Assembly (NCBI RefSeq): GCF_015461845.1
Contig: NZ_JACOPW010000002.1
Location: 744,001 to 808,000 of the forward strand
Direction of reading: 5' to 3'
From: Pseudomonas mucoides
GTDB lineage: Bacteria > Pseudomonadota > Gammaproteobacteria > Pseudomonadales > Pseudomonadaceae
Length of the DNA stretch: 64,000 bases
The position numbers were made by a program, and so were the translations under genes. Below the pieces are notes generated by a model. The model saw only the letters and a program-made list of their open reading frames with translations, did not search any database and was not told where the DNA came from. Numbering within the stretch: the stretch's first letter is position 1; every line of letters starts with the position of its first letter. This document shows positions 46,836 to 55,352 of this stretch, piece by piece.

Positions 46836-46871
46836 TATCCGCTGGGTGCAGACGTTTATCCGTTTACTGCA
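46836..46871 (-). promoter_or_regulatory. BenR (XylS-type) operator of benA
   Basis: On the minus strand TGCA-GTAAAC-GGATA and TGCA-CCCAGC-GGATA are both perfect TGCA-N6-GGNTA half-sites, repeated every 21 bases. TAGCAT (46809-46814) is a likely -10, predicting a start near 46802 and a leader of about 30 bases. This is the arrangement of the XylS-driven Pm promoter. Confidence 0.9.
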
Positions 46872-46946
46872 GTTGTCGCGGAACCTGTAGCAGCTGTCGA
46901 GCCTGCGAGGCTGCGTGTAGCAGCGGCTACGGGGAGGTGTGGTCGG

Positions 46947-47900
46947 TCAATGGCGGCGTTTGAGGGTGTCGGAGGGCAATTCGCCGAACAGTTTGCGGTA
47001 GCTGTCGGAGAACCGCCCCAGGTGCAGGAAGCCATAATCCATGGCCACTTCCGTGACGTTGCGCACGTTGCACGTCGGGTCGCTGAGGCACAGGTTGATG
47101 CGCTCTAGTTTTTTCTGCCGGATGTAGTTTTGTGGCGACGTTCCCGCATTGCGTTCGAACAACCCGTACAGCGAACGCAGGCTCATTCGCGCCTGGCGTG
47201 CCAGTTCCTCACTGTCGATGTCGTGCTTGAGGTTGCGTGCGATGTAGTCGGCAATCACCTCGAAAGCGGGCGAACCCAGACTTGTGCGAATGACGTTGGT
47301 TTTCATCAGGCTGAGCATTTTGCTGACGATGATCTGTGCATAGTGCTCCTGCACACGCGGAATCTGCTCGGTGGCCTCGGCTTCCTGGCAAATCATCGCG
47401 AGCAAGCTGACGAAACCCTCCAGCTCATCGAGTTGATAACGACTCTCCAGGAATCGCACGCCCTGCCCCGGATACCGCCAGCGCTGTTCATCGCACACCG
47501 ATTCAAACAACCGAGTCGGAACCTTGAGGATGAATTTTTCGCAATCGTCGGAATAGGTCAGGTCAACCGGTTCATCGGGGTTGATCAGCAGCAACTCACC
47601 GGGCGCAAAGTAATGTTCCTGACCCCGCCCGCGCGACAGGCAGTTGCCCCGCAGCAGCACTTGCAGGTGATAGATGCTGTCGAGTGCGCCGGAGGTCACC
47701 CGCACGCTGGCGCCGTAGCTGATGCGGCACAGGTCCAGGCTGGCGAATTTGCGGTGATCGAGGCTGGCCAGCGGCCGGCCGACATTGGGCATCAGGATAC
47801 AATGGTTGCCGACGTGCTGATTGACGTAACCCGACACCGCGTAAGGGTCGGCATGGTCGAATATTCTGCTGCGCTGACTCAACAGTTGCGCGTGCATCAT
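46947..47900 (-). CDS. benR: Benzoate-responsive AraC/XylS-family activator BenR
   Basis: A 317-residue AraC-family activator close in length to BenR/XylS. The N-terminal ligand domain (about 1-200) is followed by two helix-turn-helix motifs (LARQARMSLRSLYGLFERN and VTEVAMDYGFLHLGRFSDSYR). It should bind benzoate and activate benABCD. It starts at MMHAQLL after GAGAGTG. It lies upstream of benA on the same strand with about 175 bases between, which hold the benA operator. Confidence 0.93.
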   Translation of the reverse strand: MMHAQLLSQRSRIFDHADPYAVSGYVNQHVGNHCILMPNVGRPLASLDHRKFASLDLCRISYGASVRVTSGALDSIYHLQVLLRGNCLSRGRGQEHYFAPGELLLINPDEPVDLTYSDDCEKFILKVPTRLFESVCDEQRWRYPGQGVRFLESRYQLDELEGFVSLLAMICQEAEATEQIPRVQEHYAQIIVSKMLSLMKTNVIRTSLGSPAFEVIADYIARNLKHDIDSEELARQARMSLRSLYGLFERNAGTSPQNYIRQKKLERINLCLSDPTCNVRNVTEVAMDYGFLHLGRFSDSYRKLFGELPSDTLKRRH

Positions 47901-47986
47901 CGGGTCACTCTCGTTGTTGTTATTGGCGGTGTCAGTTCCATTCTAGAACAGCGCGCATAACATTGTGTCGGCAGACTGAAAACCCC

Positions 47987-48077
47987 AGTGGGAGCGAGCC
48001 TGCTCGCGAAGGCGGCGTCAGCTTCAACATCGACGTTGACTGACACTCCGCTTTCGCGAGCAGGCTCGCTCCCACAG
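47987..48077. repeat. REPIN between benR and catA
   Basis: GTGGGAGCGAGCCTGCTCGC at the left is repeated inverted (GCGAGCAGGCTCGCTCCCAC) at the right with about 50 bases between. Both arms are perfect, which points to a recently moved or conserved copy. Confidence 0.88.
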
Positions 48078-48091
48078 GTTTGATCGCGCTA

Positions 48092-49021
48092 TCAATCTTC
48101 CAGCGCGCGAACCCGTTCGTGGCGTTGTTGCTCTTCGGGTTGGGCGGTCGACTGTAGCGTGAAATCAAATTCGATTTCAGCAAACCGCCCGCTCACACCA
48201 TGCGCCGCGGCGCGTTGTTGATCGTCGCTGAAGCTGATGTGGGCGATCAACTCGTCGCGGGTGGCGTAGGCGAAATCGTCATGCAGGTACTGATCACCAT
48301 CGAGGTTGATCTGGGTGGTCAGGTGACGATGATCCGGTGCCGAGATGAAGAAATGCACGTGCGCCGGACGCTGGCCGTGACGGCCCAGTTGATCAAGCAA
48401 TTGCTGGGTCGGACCGTCCGGCGGGCAGCCGTAACCCGACGGCACGATGCTGCGGAAACGGTAGCGACCTTCGGCATCGGTGACGATACGGCGGCGCAGG
48501 TTGAACTCCGATTGCGTGGTATCGAAGTACGAGTAAGTGCCGCCAGTGTTGGCGTGCCAAACGTCCACCACGGCGCCAGCCAGCGGTTCGCCGGCGGTGT
48601 TGAACACGCGCCCTTGCATGAACAGCGTCACACCCGGATCGAGGCCATCATCGAGTCGCGCTTCGCCTTCGGACAGCGGCGCGCCGGCTACGTACAGCGG
48701 GCCTTCGATGGTCCGTGGCGTGCCGCCGGATTTGCCCGCCTGCTCGTCTTCGGCGTCCATCAGCAGGTCGAGGTAATGCTCCAGACCCAAGCCGGCCACC
48801 AGCAACCCGGCTTCCTGACGCGCGCCCAGCACGTTGAGGTAGTTGACGGCTTTCCAGAATTCTTCCGGGGTCACCGCCAGGTCTTCGATGATGTTCACCG
48901 AATCTCGCAGAATGCGGTAGATCAGGGCTTTGACGCGCGGGTTGCCGGCGTCGTTGAGCAGGCCGCTGGCGTCTTCGAGAAACTTCTGTGCGCTGGCAGT
49001 GTGGGAAATCTTGACGTTCAT
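48092..49021 (-). CDS. catA: Catechol 1,2-dioxygenase CatA
   Basis: A 309-residue non-haem Fe(III) intradiol dioxygenase that cleaves catechol to cis,cis-muconate. Iron ligands are visible in GPLYVAGAPL (Tyr), VPSGYG (Tyr) and RPAHVHFFISAP (two His). N-terminal helices carry the dimer and lipid zone. GAGGAT precedes the ATG. It follows catC by about 50 bases, so catB-catC-catA likely form one transcript. Confidence 0.95.
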   Translation of the reverse strand: MNVKISHTASAQKFLEDASGLLNDAGNPRVKALIYRILRDSVNIIEDLAVTPEEFWKAVNYLNVLGARQEAGLLVAGLGLEHYLDLLMDAEDEQAGKSGGTPRTIEGPLYVAGAPLSEGEARLDDGLDPGVTLFMQGRVFNTAGEPLAGAVVDVWHANTGGTYSYFDTTQSEFNLRRRIVTDAEGRYRFRSIVPSGYGCPPDGPTQQLLDQLGRHGQRPAHVHFFISAPDHRHLTTQINLDGDQYLHDDFAYATRDELIAHISFSDDQQRAAAHGVSGRFAEIEFDFTLQSTAQPEEQQRHERVRALED

Positions 49022-49072
49022 GGTGGATCCTCATCTTGTAATTATTAGCGTAGCGAACTGAACAGGCTGGGT

Positions 49073-49363
49073 TCAGCGGTCATCCTCGCGGATGGAAGAC
49101 GGATGCCGGCACATCGCGTCGATCTCGATCGCCATGTAGGGAAACAGCGGCAGTTGCATCAGCAGGTCGTGCAATTGCTGGACGCTGTCGACATCGAAAA
49201 CGCTGTAGTTGGCATAGTGCCCGGCGATGCGCCACAGGTGGCGCCACGTGCCCTGCTCTTGCAGGCGCTGGGCCAGGGCTTTCTCGTCAGACTTCAGCTT
49301 GGCGGCGGCTTCGGGGTTCATGTCGACCGGTAGATTCACGGTCATTTTGACGTGGAATAGCAT
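49073..49363 (-). CDS. catC: Muconolactone delta-isomerase CatC
   Basis: A 96-residue protein that moves the double bond of muconolactone to give beta-ketoadipate enol-lactone. Family segments MLFHVKMTVNLPVDM, WRHLWRIAGHYANYSVFDV and LPLFPYMAIEIDAMCRHPSS are present. GAGGAGAG lies just before the ATG. It follows catB by nine bases. Confidence 0.95.
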   Translation of the reverse strand: MLFHVKMTVNLPVDMNPEAAAKLKSDEKALAQRLQEQGTWRHLWRIAGHYANYSVFDVDSVQQLHDLLMQLPLFPYMAIEIDAMCRHPSSIREDDR

Positions 49364-49372
49364 GATCTCTCC

Positions 49373-50521
49373 TCAGGCTTGATGAACGGAAGTGGATGTT
49401 TTGTCACGACGGAAAAACGCCAGGCGTTCTTCATCGAGGCTCAGGCCCAGGCCCGGTGTTTGCGGAACATGCAGTTCAAAATCGCGATACACCAGCGGCT
49501 CGCTGAGAATGTCTTCGGTCAGCAGCAAAGGGCCAAACAGTTCAGTGTCCCAAGCCAGTTTGTTCAGGGTGATAAAGGCATGGGCCGAGGCCATCGTGCC
49601 GAGCCCGCCTTCGAGCATCGTGCCGCCGTACAGGGCGATGCCAGCGGCTTCGGCAATCGCGGCAGTGCGCAACACAGCGCGCGGGCCACCGTTCTTGGCG
49701 ATCTTCAAGGCAAACACCGACGCAGCGCCTTCGCGTGCCAGATTGAAGGCGTCTTCCACGCATTCGATGGATTCGTCGGCCATGATCGGCGCCGGGCTCA
49801 TCGCATTCAGGCGCGCCATGCCGGCGCGGTTGTTGCGCGAGATCGGCTGTTCGATCAGGTCGATGCCGTTGGTGCCAAGGATTCGGCAAGCGCGCAATGC
49901 GACCGCTTCATCCCAGGCCTGATTGACGTCGACCCGCACACTGGCGCGGTCACCCAGGGCTTTTTTGATCGCAATAACGTGGGCCAGGTCGCGGTTGACT
50001 TCACCGGCGCCGATTTTCAGTTTGAAGATCCGATGACGACGCAGGTCGAGCATTTTTTCCGCTTCGGCTATGTCTTTGTCGGTGTCGCCGCTGGCCAGGG
50101 TCCAGGCCACCGGCAAGGCATCGCGAACACGCCCGCCGAGCAACTCGCTGACCGGCAGGCCGAGGCGCTTGCCCTGAGCGTCGAGCAACGCGGTTTCGAT
50201 TCCGGACTTGGCAAAGGTATTGCCGCGGATGCTGCGTTCCAGACGCAGCATGGCGGCGTTCACATTGCCGCTGTCCTGGCCGATCAGCAGCGGCGCAAAG
50301 TGTTTGTCGATGTTGGTCTTGATGCTGTCCGGGCTTTCATTGCCATAGGCCAGGCCACCGATGGTGGTGGATTCACCGATCCCTTCGATGCCATCGGCGC
50401 AGCGCACACGAATGATCACCAGGGTCTGATTCTGCATGGTGTGCATCGCCAGCTTGTGCGGGCGGATGGTCGGCAGATCGACGATGATCGTCTCGATCGA
50501 TTCAATGGCTGTTGCACGCAT
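49373..50521 (-). CDS. catB: Muconate cycloisomerase CatB
   Basis: An enolase-superfamily enzyme (about 382 residues) that converts cis,cis-muconate to muconolactone. Catalytic lysines in RIFKLKIG, metal ligands in RVDVNQ, IEQPISR and MADESI, and the second lysine in FALKIAKNGG are all visible. An ATG four codons further upstream (50531-50533) is an equally possible start; ribosome sites are weak for both. A CatR-type palindrome lies upstream. Confidence 0.95.
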   Translation of the reverse strand: MRATAIESIETIIVDLPTIRPHKLAMHTMQNQTLVIIRVRCADGIEGIGESTTIGGLAYGNESPDSIKTNIDKHFAPLLIGQDSGNVNAAMLRLERSIRGNTFAKSGIETALLDAQGKRLGLPVSELLGGRVRDALPVAWTLASGDTDKDIAEAEKMLDLRRHRIFKLKIGAGEVNRDLAHVIAIKKALGDRASVRVDVNQAWDEAVALRACRILGTNGIDLIEQPISRNNRAGMARLNAMSPAPIMADESIECVEDAFNLAREGAASVFALKIAKNGGPRAVLRTAAIAEAAGIALYGGTMLEGGLGTMASAHAFITLNKLAWDTELFGPLLLTEDILSEPLVYRDFELHVPQTPGLGLSLDEERLAFFRRDKTSTSVHQA

Positions 50522-50607
50522 GTCGATACCCATCAGGTTCTTAAAGTTCTGGAACCGATTCTCGTACGGCTTTTTTTGCGATGCCAATATAGAATTGGTC
50601 TGACTTG

Positions 50608-50622
50608 ATACCTTTAAGGTAT
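50608..50622. promoter_or_regulatory. Palindromic CatR operator between catB and catR
   Basis: ATACCTTTAAGGTAT is a perfect palindrome of the T-N11-A LysR type. TATATT on the minus strand (50586-50591) is a likely catB -10, placing the palindrome upstream near -60 to -45, where the CatR recognition site is known in P. putida. Binding by CatR is inferred. Confidence 0.75.
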
Positions 50623-50648
50623 GCAAACGACCGACGTTCGGAGGCCCC

Positions 50649-51533
50649 ATGGAACTGCGTCATCTGCGGTATTTTCAGGTGTTGGCTCAAACCCTCAATT
50701 TCACCCGCGCCGCCGAGCTGCTGCACATCGCCCAACCGCCCTTGAGCCGGCAGATCCAGCAACTGGAAGACGAACTCGGGGTGTTGTTGCTGGAGCGTGG
50801 CCGGCCGCTGAAGCTGACGGAGGCCGGGCGGTTTTTCCATGAACACTCCGCCGCCCTGCTCGAACAACTGAACAAGGTTTGCGACAACACGCGGCGAATC
50901 GGCCTGGGGGAAAAGACCTGGCTGGGCATCGGCTTCGCGCCTTCGACCCTGTACGGCGTACTGCCGGAACTGATCCGCCGTCTGCGCAGCGGCGAGCCTC
51001 TGGAGCTTGAACTGGGGCTGTCGGAAATGACCACGCTGCAACAAGTGCAGGCGCTCAAGGCCGGGCGGATCGATATTGGCTTCGGGCGAATACGCATCGA
51101 CGACCCGGCGATCATTCAAACGGTGCTGACCGAAGATCGGCTGGTCGCCGCCCTGCCCGCCGGGCATCCCCTGCTGGCCGGGCCGATCAGCCTGCGCGAA
51201 TTGGCGAAGGAACCATTTGTGCTGTACCCCGGCAATCCGCGCCCGAGCTATGCCGACCATGTGATTGCACTGTTCGAGTCCTATGGCGTGAGCATTCACG
51301 TGGCGCAATGGACCAACGAACTGCAAACGGCCATCGGTCTGGTAGGGGCCGGGATCGGCGTCACGCTGGTGCCGGCCTCGGTGCAATTGCTGCACCGCGA
51401 CGACATTGGCTTTACCCCGCTGCTGGAAGACAACGCCACCTCGCCGATTATTCTCAGTCGGAGGGTGGGTGATGTGTCACCCGGGTTGAATCATTGTTTG
51501 AAAATGATCGAAGAGCTGCAACCCCGGGCCTGA
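50649..51533 (+). CDS. catR: LysR-family muconate-responsive activator CatR
   Basis: A 294-residue LysR regulator divergent from catB. The winged helix is at the N-terminus (FQVLAQTLNFTRAAELLHIA) and the ligand domain ends with SVQLLHRDDIGFTPLL. With cis,cis-muconate it should activate catBC(A). GGAGG precedes the ATG. It closely resembles CatR/BenM by sequence feel; context decides for CatR. Confidence 0.92.
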   Translation: MELRHLRYFQVLAQTLNFTRAAELLHIAQPPLSRQIQQLEDELGVLLLERGRPLKLTEAGRFFHEHSAALLEQLNKVCDNTRRIGLGEKTWLGIGFAPSTLYGVLPELIRRLRSGEPLELELGLSEMTTLQQVQALKAGRIDIGFGRIRIDDPAIIQTVLTEDRLVAALPAGHPLLAGPISLRELAKEPFVLYPGNPRPSYADHVIALFESYGVSIHVAQWTNELQTAIGLVGAGIGVTLVPASVQLLHRDDIGFTPLLEDNATSPIILSRRVGDVSPGLNHCLKMIEELQPRA

Positions 51534-51536
51534 CCG

Positions 51537-51779
51537 TCAGCCGGCAAACGCCCGGCGGCCGGCTCTAATCTCGGTACGCAGTTCGCCCACCAGGTCGGAG
51601 ATTTCGCGCACTGTGGTCAATTCAGCGGTAGACACGCCATTGATCAATAAGTGAATGCACCCGGTGGCTGGCTCGAACACCTTAATGCACAGCAGTCCGT
51701 CGGCACTCTCCGTGCAATCGCAGGAAAGTGGCTCGAAGCCAGACTTCACAATGTTGCAAAGGACTGAAATGGGAACCAT
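51537..51779 (-). CDS. DUF1652 protein
   Basis: An 80-residue protein with DUF1652 features: IVKSGFEPLSCDCTES near the N-terminus and FEPATGCIHLLINGVSTAEL, then ISDLVGELRTEI. The family is common in Pseudomonas with no known role. It converges with catR three bases away. Confidence 0.78.
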   Translation of the reverse strand: MVPISVLCNIVKSGFEPLSCDCTESADGLLCIKVFEPATGCIHLLINGVSTAELTTVREISDLVGELRTEIRAGRRAFAG

Positions 51780-51898
51780 CGCTGTCGCCTCCGTGGCGGT
51801 TGGTCTAAATCAACCTGTTCAGGATAGATGGTCTTTTTACTTTCCGCCCCAGCCAATGCTCACTGAAAGTGATACCTGCCTCGCATATTGGCGAGGTT

Positions 51899-52798
51899 TT
51901 AATGGGAATTCCGGTCCCAGAACCAGTTCCAGAACCCTGGCAGCTCCACTGGCTGGGAACTGTCCTTGACGGTGCGCGCCATGGCCGCGCGCAGCACGGC
52001 GTCGTGATCATCGTAAAATGGTTTTTGCGCCAATGGCACGCCGGTGGCCTTGGCGCTGTCGATCAGGATTTGCAGGTATTCCCGGGCATGCCGGGCGGTG
52101 TAGCGGTTGAGGTCGTGGAAGGTCACCACCACCGGAATCACCCCATCCACGGTCGGCAACTCGCCCTGCGCGATGCGCTCACGCACTTCAGACATTGAAC
52201 GCAGCATATGAGAGCGACGCCGGGGGCTGGCGTTGAAGCCCCAGATCTTGCCGTCGTTGGCACTCAAATCAGTCAGCAGCACATGCATGCCGTGCTGCTG
52301 ATACGCCGCGAAGACGCGTTTGTCGTAGTTCCAGAATGGCGGGCGGACCAGGGTCGGCGGCGCACCGGTAATCGCCGCGATGTCGGCACTGCCTTTGCTC
52401 AGCGACTGCTCCAGTTCTTCCGGGCTCAGCGAACGGTGATTGGTGTGCCAGTGGGTTGCGGTGTGAAATCCCAGCACCTGCCCTTCTGCGTGTTCGCGAT
52501 GCATCAGCTCGCGCCCGATATCACTGTCGCCGGCGCGCGGCGCACCGGTCTGCACGAAAAACACCGCTTTGATGTCGGGTTGCAGTGGATTGTCCTTCAG
52601 GCTGTCGAGCACCGTAGCGGTAGGGTTCCAGAAACTCGACGCGCTGGGGCCATCGTCGAAAGTCAGCAGAAAACGAATCGGCGCCTGGGCCTGTAGACGG
52701 TGTTCCGTCTGCGGGGTCAGTGCGATGGGGGCCGAAATGCAGCCTGCCAGCCCGGTGGCAATGGCGAGTACGCAGAATATGTTGAACAGCTGCTTCAT
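51899..52798 (-). CDS. Polysaccharide deacetylase family lipoprotein
   Basis: A 299-residue protein with a lipoprotein signal (cysteine in GLAGC, about residue 20) and a NodB domain. Motif 1 is LLTFDDGPS with the catalytic and metal aspartates; motif 2 is HTATHWHTNH with metal histidines; motif 3 LVRPPFWNYD has the conserved arginine; VVVTFHDLNR corresponds to the final histidine motif. It probably deacetylates an N-acetylated envelope polysaccharide or peptidoglycan. The substrate is not deducible. Confidence 0.85.
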   Translation of the reverse strand: MKQLFNIFCVLAIATGLAGCISAPIALTPQTEHRLQAQAPIRFLLTFDDGPSASSFWNPTATVLDSLKDNPLQPDIKAVFFVQTGAPRAGDSDIGRELMHREHAEGQVLGFHTATHWHTNHRSLSPEELEQSLSKGSADIAAITGAPPTLVRPPFWNYDKRVFAAYQQHGMHVLLTDLSANDGKIWGFNASPRRRSHMLRSMSEVRERIAQGELPTVDGVIPVVVTFHDLNRYTARHAREYLQILIDSAKATGVPLAQKPFYDDHDAVLRAAMARTVKDSSQPVELPGFWNWFWDRNSH

Positions 52799-53008
52799 GT
52801 TTTGCCTTGGGCCAGACCCTGACGGTCAACACTATGAATGGCAAAAATCCTTCGCCCGCTCTTCCTTCGCCGCCCCGTCAGTGACGCGGGCCGAGGTTTG
52901 ATCAGGGTACACAGTGTTTGGTTCCGCGACCCGTCCCCCCAACGCACGGGTGATCCGAAAGCTAAGCTGAACATTCCCGTCAGCGCTTTCCAACCGCAGG
53001 TTCAGCCG

Positions 53009-53695
53009 ATGTGTGGACGTCTGTCGCAGTACCGTGGCATTCACGATTTCGTTGCCGTGTTGAGCATTCCCGACGCAATGATCAATCACGTCGGGGATGA
53101 GCCCTTGGCCCGCTATAACGCGGCACCCACCACTCAACTCGCCCTGCTCCATCTTGAGCCGGACGGGCTGCACGCCGATCCGGTGCGCTGGGGTTGGCGC
53201 CCGCACTGGGCCAAGGATCGCGCGGCGCCGATCAACGCGCGGGTTGAAAAAGTCGCGCACGGTCCATTCTTTCGGGCGATCTGGCCACACCGGGCGATTG
53301 TACCGATCGACAATTGGTTCGAATGGGTCGACGCGGGTGATTCGACGCGACTGCCATGGCTGATTCGTCGACAGGACGGCGCACCGAGTTACTGCGCCGC
53401 CATTGGCCAGTTCCCGGGCGCTGGCAATGAACCACGCAGCGACGACGGTTTTGTCATCATCACCGCGGACAGCGTCGGTGGCATGCTCGACATTCATGAC
53501 CGGCGGCCGGTGGTGTTGTCGCCGGAACTGGCGCGCGAATGGCTCGACCCGGCCACGCCCAAAGAACGCGCCGAACAGATGGTGCTGCTGCAAGGGGAAC
53601 CCAGTGAAATGTTTGAGTGGTACAGGGTCGACAAGGCGGTCGGTAACGTCAGAAACCAGTCTCGCACGTTGATTGACCAGCTTGTTCAGGACTGA
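53009..53695 (+). CDS. yedK: SRAP/YedK (HMCES-like) abasic-site protein
   Basis: A 228-residue SRAP protein that forms a thiazolidine crosslink with abasic sites in single-stranded DNA. After the initiator Met comes the essential Cys2 (MCGRLSQY). YNAAPTTQ, WGWRPHWAKD, INARVEKV, RAIVPIDNWFEW (conserved Glu) and the IHDRRPVVL histidine follow. The start is fixed because Cys2 must be the new N-terminus. There is a longer open frame upstream that is non-coding. Confidence 0.92.
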   Translation: MCGRLSQYRGIHDFVAVLSIPDAMINHVGDEPLARYNAAPTTQLALLHLEPDGLHADPVRWGWRPHWAKDRAAPINARVEKVAHGPFFRAIWPHRAIVPIDNWFEWVDAGDSTRLPWLIRRQDGAPSYCAAIGQFPGAGNEPRSDDGFVIITADSVGGMLDIHDRRPVVLSPELAREWLDPATPKERAEQMVLLQGEPSEMFEWYRVDKAVGNVRNQSRTLIDQLVQD

Positions 53696-54023
53696 TCAGT
53701 TGAACAGTCCTGTATAGACAGGAAAGTTATCGTTCAATGACTTCAACGCATGAACGTTACACAGACTGTTTCATATCAGAAACACATGCTGCGTGTATTT
53801 GAAATCAGCCCTCAACCGCTTGTCCGACAATGTCTTTATCGTACATACATTCCGTAACACTAAAGTTAGGATGCGCGCCGCATTTCCAATGGCATCGCCA
53901 AGTTGACCAAAAAGTCAACAAAGAAGGAAATCCTTATAAAATCAACAAGCATTGCAGAGAACTAAGTTGCGCGACGATCTTGTAATTAATCAAGTCAGCA
54001 GCCTGGAGTGTGTGTACCTGTCC
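53696..54023. other. A+T-rich intergenic region with a palindrome
   Basis: No convincing gene is seen in these 328 bases. They contain a perfect inverted repeat GTTGAC-CAAAAA-GTCAAC (53902-53919), which might be an operator or hairpin near the promoter of the next gene, and a small palindrome CCTGTATAGACAGG (53711-53724). Confidence 0.55.
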
Positions 54024-54239
54024 ATGACAGAACGCTATCAACTTGACTGCTTTATCGGGCAATACATAAAGACCCGGAACCTGCGTTCTATCCCCAATAT
54101 CAACAACATCCTGCGTTCGACCCTCGCCACCTACGCCGGCACCCCGCCGGTCATGGTCAACGAGCTGAATGCATGGATCGACAGGAAATTGGGTTATCGG
54201 GCTTCCCACCCGGACTTTCCGTCGTTGGAAGACCTTTAA
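54024..54239 (+). CDS. Hypothetical small protein
   Basis: A 71-residue protein (MTERYQLDCFIGQYIKTRNL; NELNAWIDRKLG) without signal or helix in the membrane. The frame is open from 53952 with TTG and GTG codons, so the start is uncertain. A terminator (54306-54329) follows. Family not recognised. Confidence 0.55.
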   Translation: MTERYQLDCFIGQYIKTRNLRSIPNINNILRSTLATYAGTPPVMVNELNAWIDRKLGYRASHPDFPSLEDL

Positions 54240-54305
54240 AATGATGCCCGGTGCCGTTCAGCACAAGAACTGAACGAACCGGACTTCGTTGCACTCACAG
54301 TAGTA

Positions 54306-54329
54306 GAGGCCTGCGGGCCTCCTTCTTTT
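54306..54329 (+). terminator. Rho-independent terminator
   Basis: GAGGCC-TGCG-GGCCTC followed by CTTCTTTT. It lies 66 bases after the stop at 54239. Confidence 0.8.
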
Positions 54330-54426
54330 CAGCTTTGTATTTCTGCACACCGCTTGTAACGCAGATCTCCCTGAATTCTCCATTCAACTGCTGAGCCCCA
54401 GCCCAGGCTGAACTCAGGAGCAAGAC

Positions 54427-54654
54427 ATGAGCGAGCTCGTCCCTTACGCCGTGCACTACTTGTTTGAAGGCGTTCGTCGGCACTTCTTCAAACTGGCCGA
54501 ACAGTTTTCGGATGTCGACGCGATTCATTCGGCGTCCGCCCATGCCTATCCGCAGTCTGGGCGAAAGATCGCTGCACACGCCACCCTCGACGCCGCGCGG
54601 TTGACCGCCACGCAACTGGGCATTACCCAAATACGCTGGAACGAGGCGATCTAA
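54427..54654 (+). CDS. Hypothetical small protein
   Basis: A 75-residue protein (MSELVPYAVHYLFEGVRRHF, ending TQLGITQIRWNEAI). AGGAG lies six bases before the ATG, so it is likely translated. A pseudomonad-specific small protein of unknown function. Confidence 0.65.
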   Translation: MSELVPYAVHYLFEGVRRHFFKLAEQFSDVDAIHSASAHAYPQSGRKIAAHATLDAARLTATQLGITQIRWNEAI

Positions 54655-54677
54655 CTTATCCAAGCAAAAACACAACC

Positions 54678-54807
54678 CTGTAGCTGGCGAAGCCTGCGTC
54701 CGGCTGCGCAGCCGTCGTAAAATCGACGCATGCGGTGTTTCAGATAGACCGCGTCAGCAGGATTTACGACTGCTTCGCAGCCTCGCGCTGCTCGTCAGCT
54801 GCTACAA
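54678..54807. repeat. Imperfect long inverted repeat (second REP family)
   Basis: CTGTAGCTGGCGAAGCCTGC at the left resembles, inverted, the segment ending CAGCTGCTACAAAGG at the right; inner arms CGTCGTAAAATCGACG and GATTTACGACTGC continue the symmetry. It is of the GTAGCAGC type also seen near 11.4 and 46.9 kb. Confidence 0.65.
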
Positions 54808-54825
54808 AGGTTGTGGTGCATGGGG

Positions 54826-54978
54826 TCAGGGCTTCAGCGGACGCTCTTGGTCGCGGTCTGACAGCTCCCGACTGTCGTCATGTTTCCAGTCCTGCCGCGA
54901 ACGTTCCTGCCGCTTGATCTCTTCCTCCGTGGGTTCATCCTCATCGTCAAAATCCGGATGTTTTTGATCGTTGGCCAT
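54826..54978 (-). CDS. Small acidic hypothetical protein
   Basis: A 50-residue, highly charged and probably disordered protein (MANDQKHPDFDDEDEPTEEE; DWKHDDSRELSDRDQERPLK). GAGAGG precedes the ATG by five bases. Such short hydrophilic proteins are common in Pseudomonas, function unknown. Confidence 0.65.
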   Translation of the reverse strand: MANDQKHPDFDDEDEPTEEEIKRQERSRQDWKHDDSRELSDRDQERPLKP

Positions 54979-55037
54979 GCGCACCTCTCTTCCAGTGAAG
55001 GGACCCATTAAGCGTAGAACACATTTGAGCGTTCGAC

Positions 55038-55352
55038 TCAGAGCCACCAACGCAGCAAAAAGAAAAACCCCATGCTCAAGAGCATGCTGAGCAAGGTGTT
55101 ACGGGTGTAAAGCACCAGCCCCACCGCCACCAGCGAACTGATCAGGTACGGGTTGTCCCACTGCAGATTCAGCTGCTTGTCGGGCATGAACACAATCGGC
55201 CCGCAGATCGCGGTCAACATGCCGGGCACGGCAAACCCGAGGAACTGCCGGGCATTGCTGCTCAAGCGCACCGGCAACCGGGGTTCGAGAAACACGTAGC
55301 GGTTGAGAAACACCAGCACACCCATTCCGACAATCACCGCCCACACCATCAT
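55038..55352 (-). CDS. azlD: AzlD family branched-chain amino acid export subunit
   Basis: A 104-residue membrane protein with about four helices, the small partner of AzlC. Features FLNRYVFLEP, FLGFAVPGMLTAICGPIVF and NTLLSMLLSMGFFFLLRWW are typical. The start overlaps the azlC stop by four bases. The very long open frame running back through azlC is a shadow. Confidence 0.85.
   Translation of the reverse strand: MMVWAVIVGMGVLVFLNRYVFLEPRLPVRLSSNARQFLGFAVPGMLTAICGPIVFMPDKQLNLQWDNPYLISSLVAVGLVLYTRNTLLSMLLSMGFFFLLRWWL

Noticed and set aside
47987..48077. Possible CRISPR repeats among the palindromic intergenic repeats
   Set aside because: The repeats are scattered single or paired REP palindromes with no regular spacers and no cas genes.
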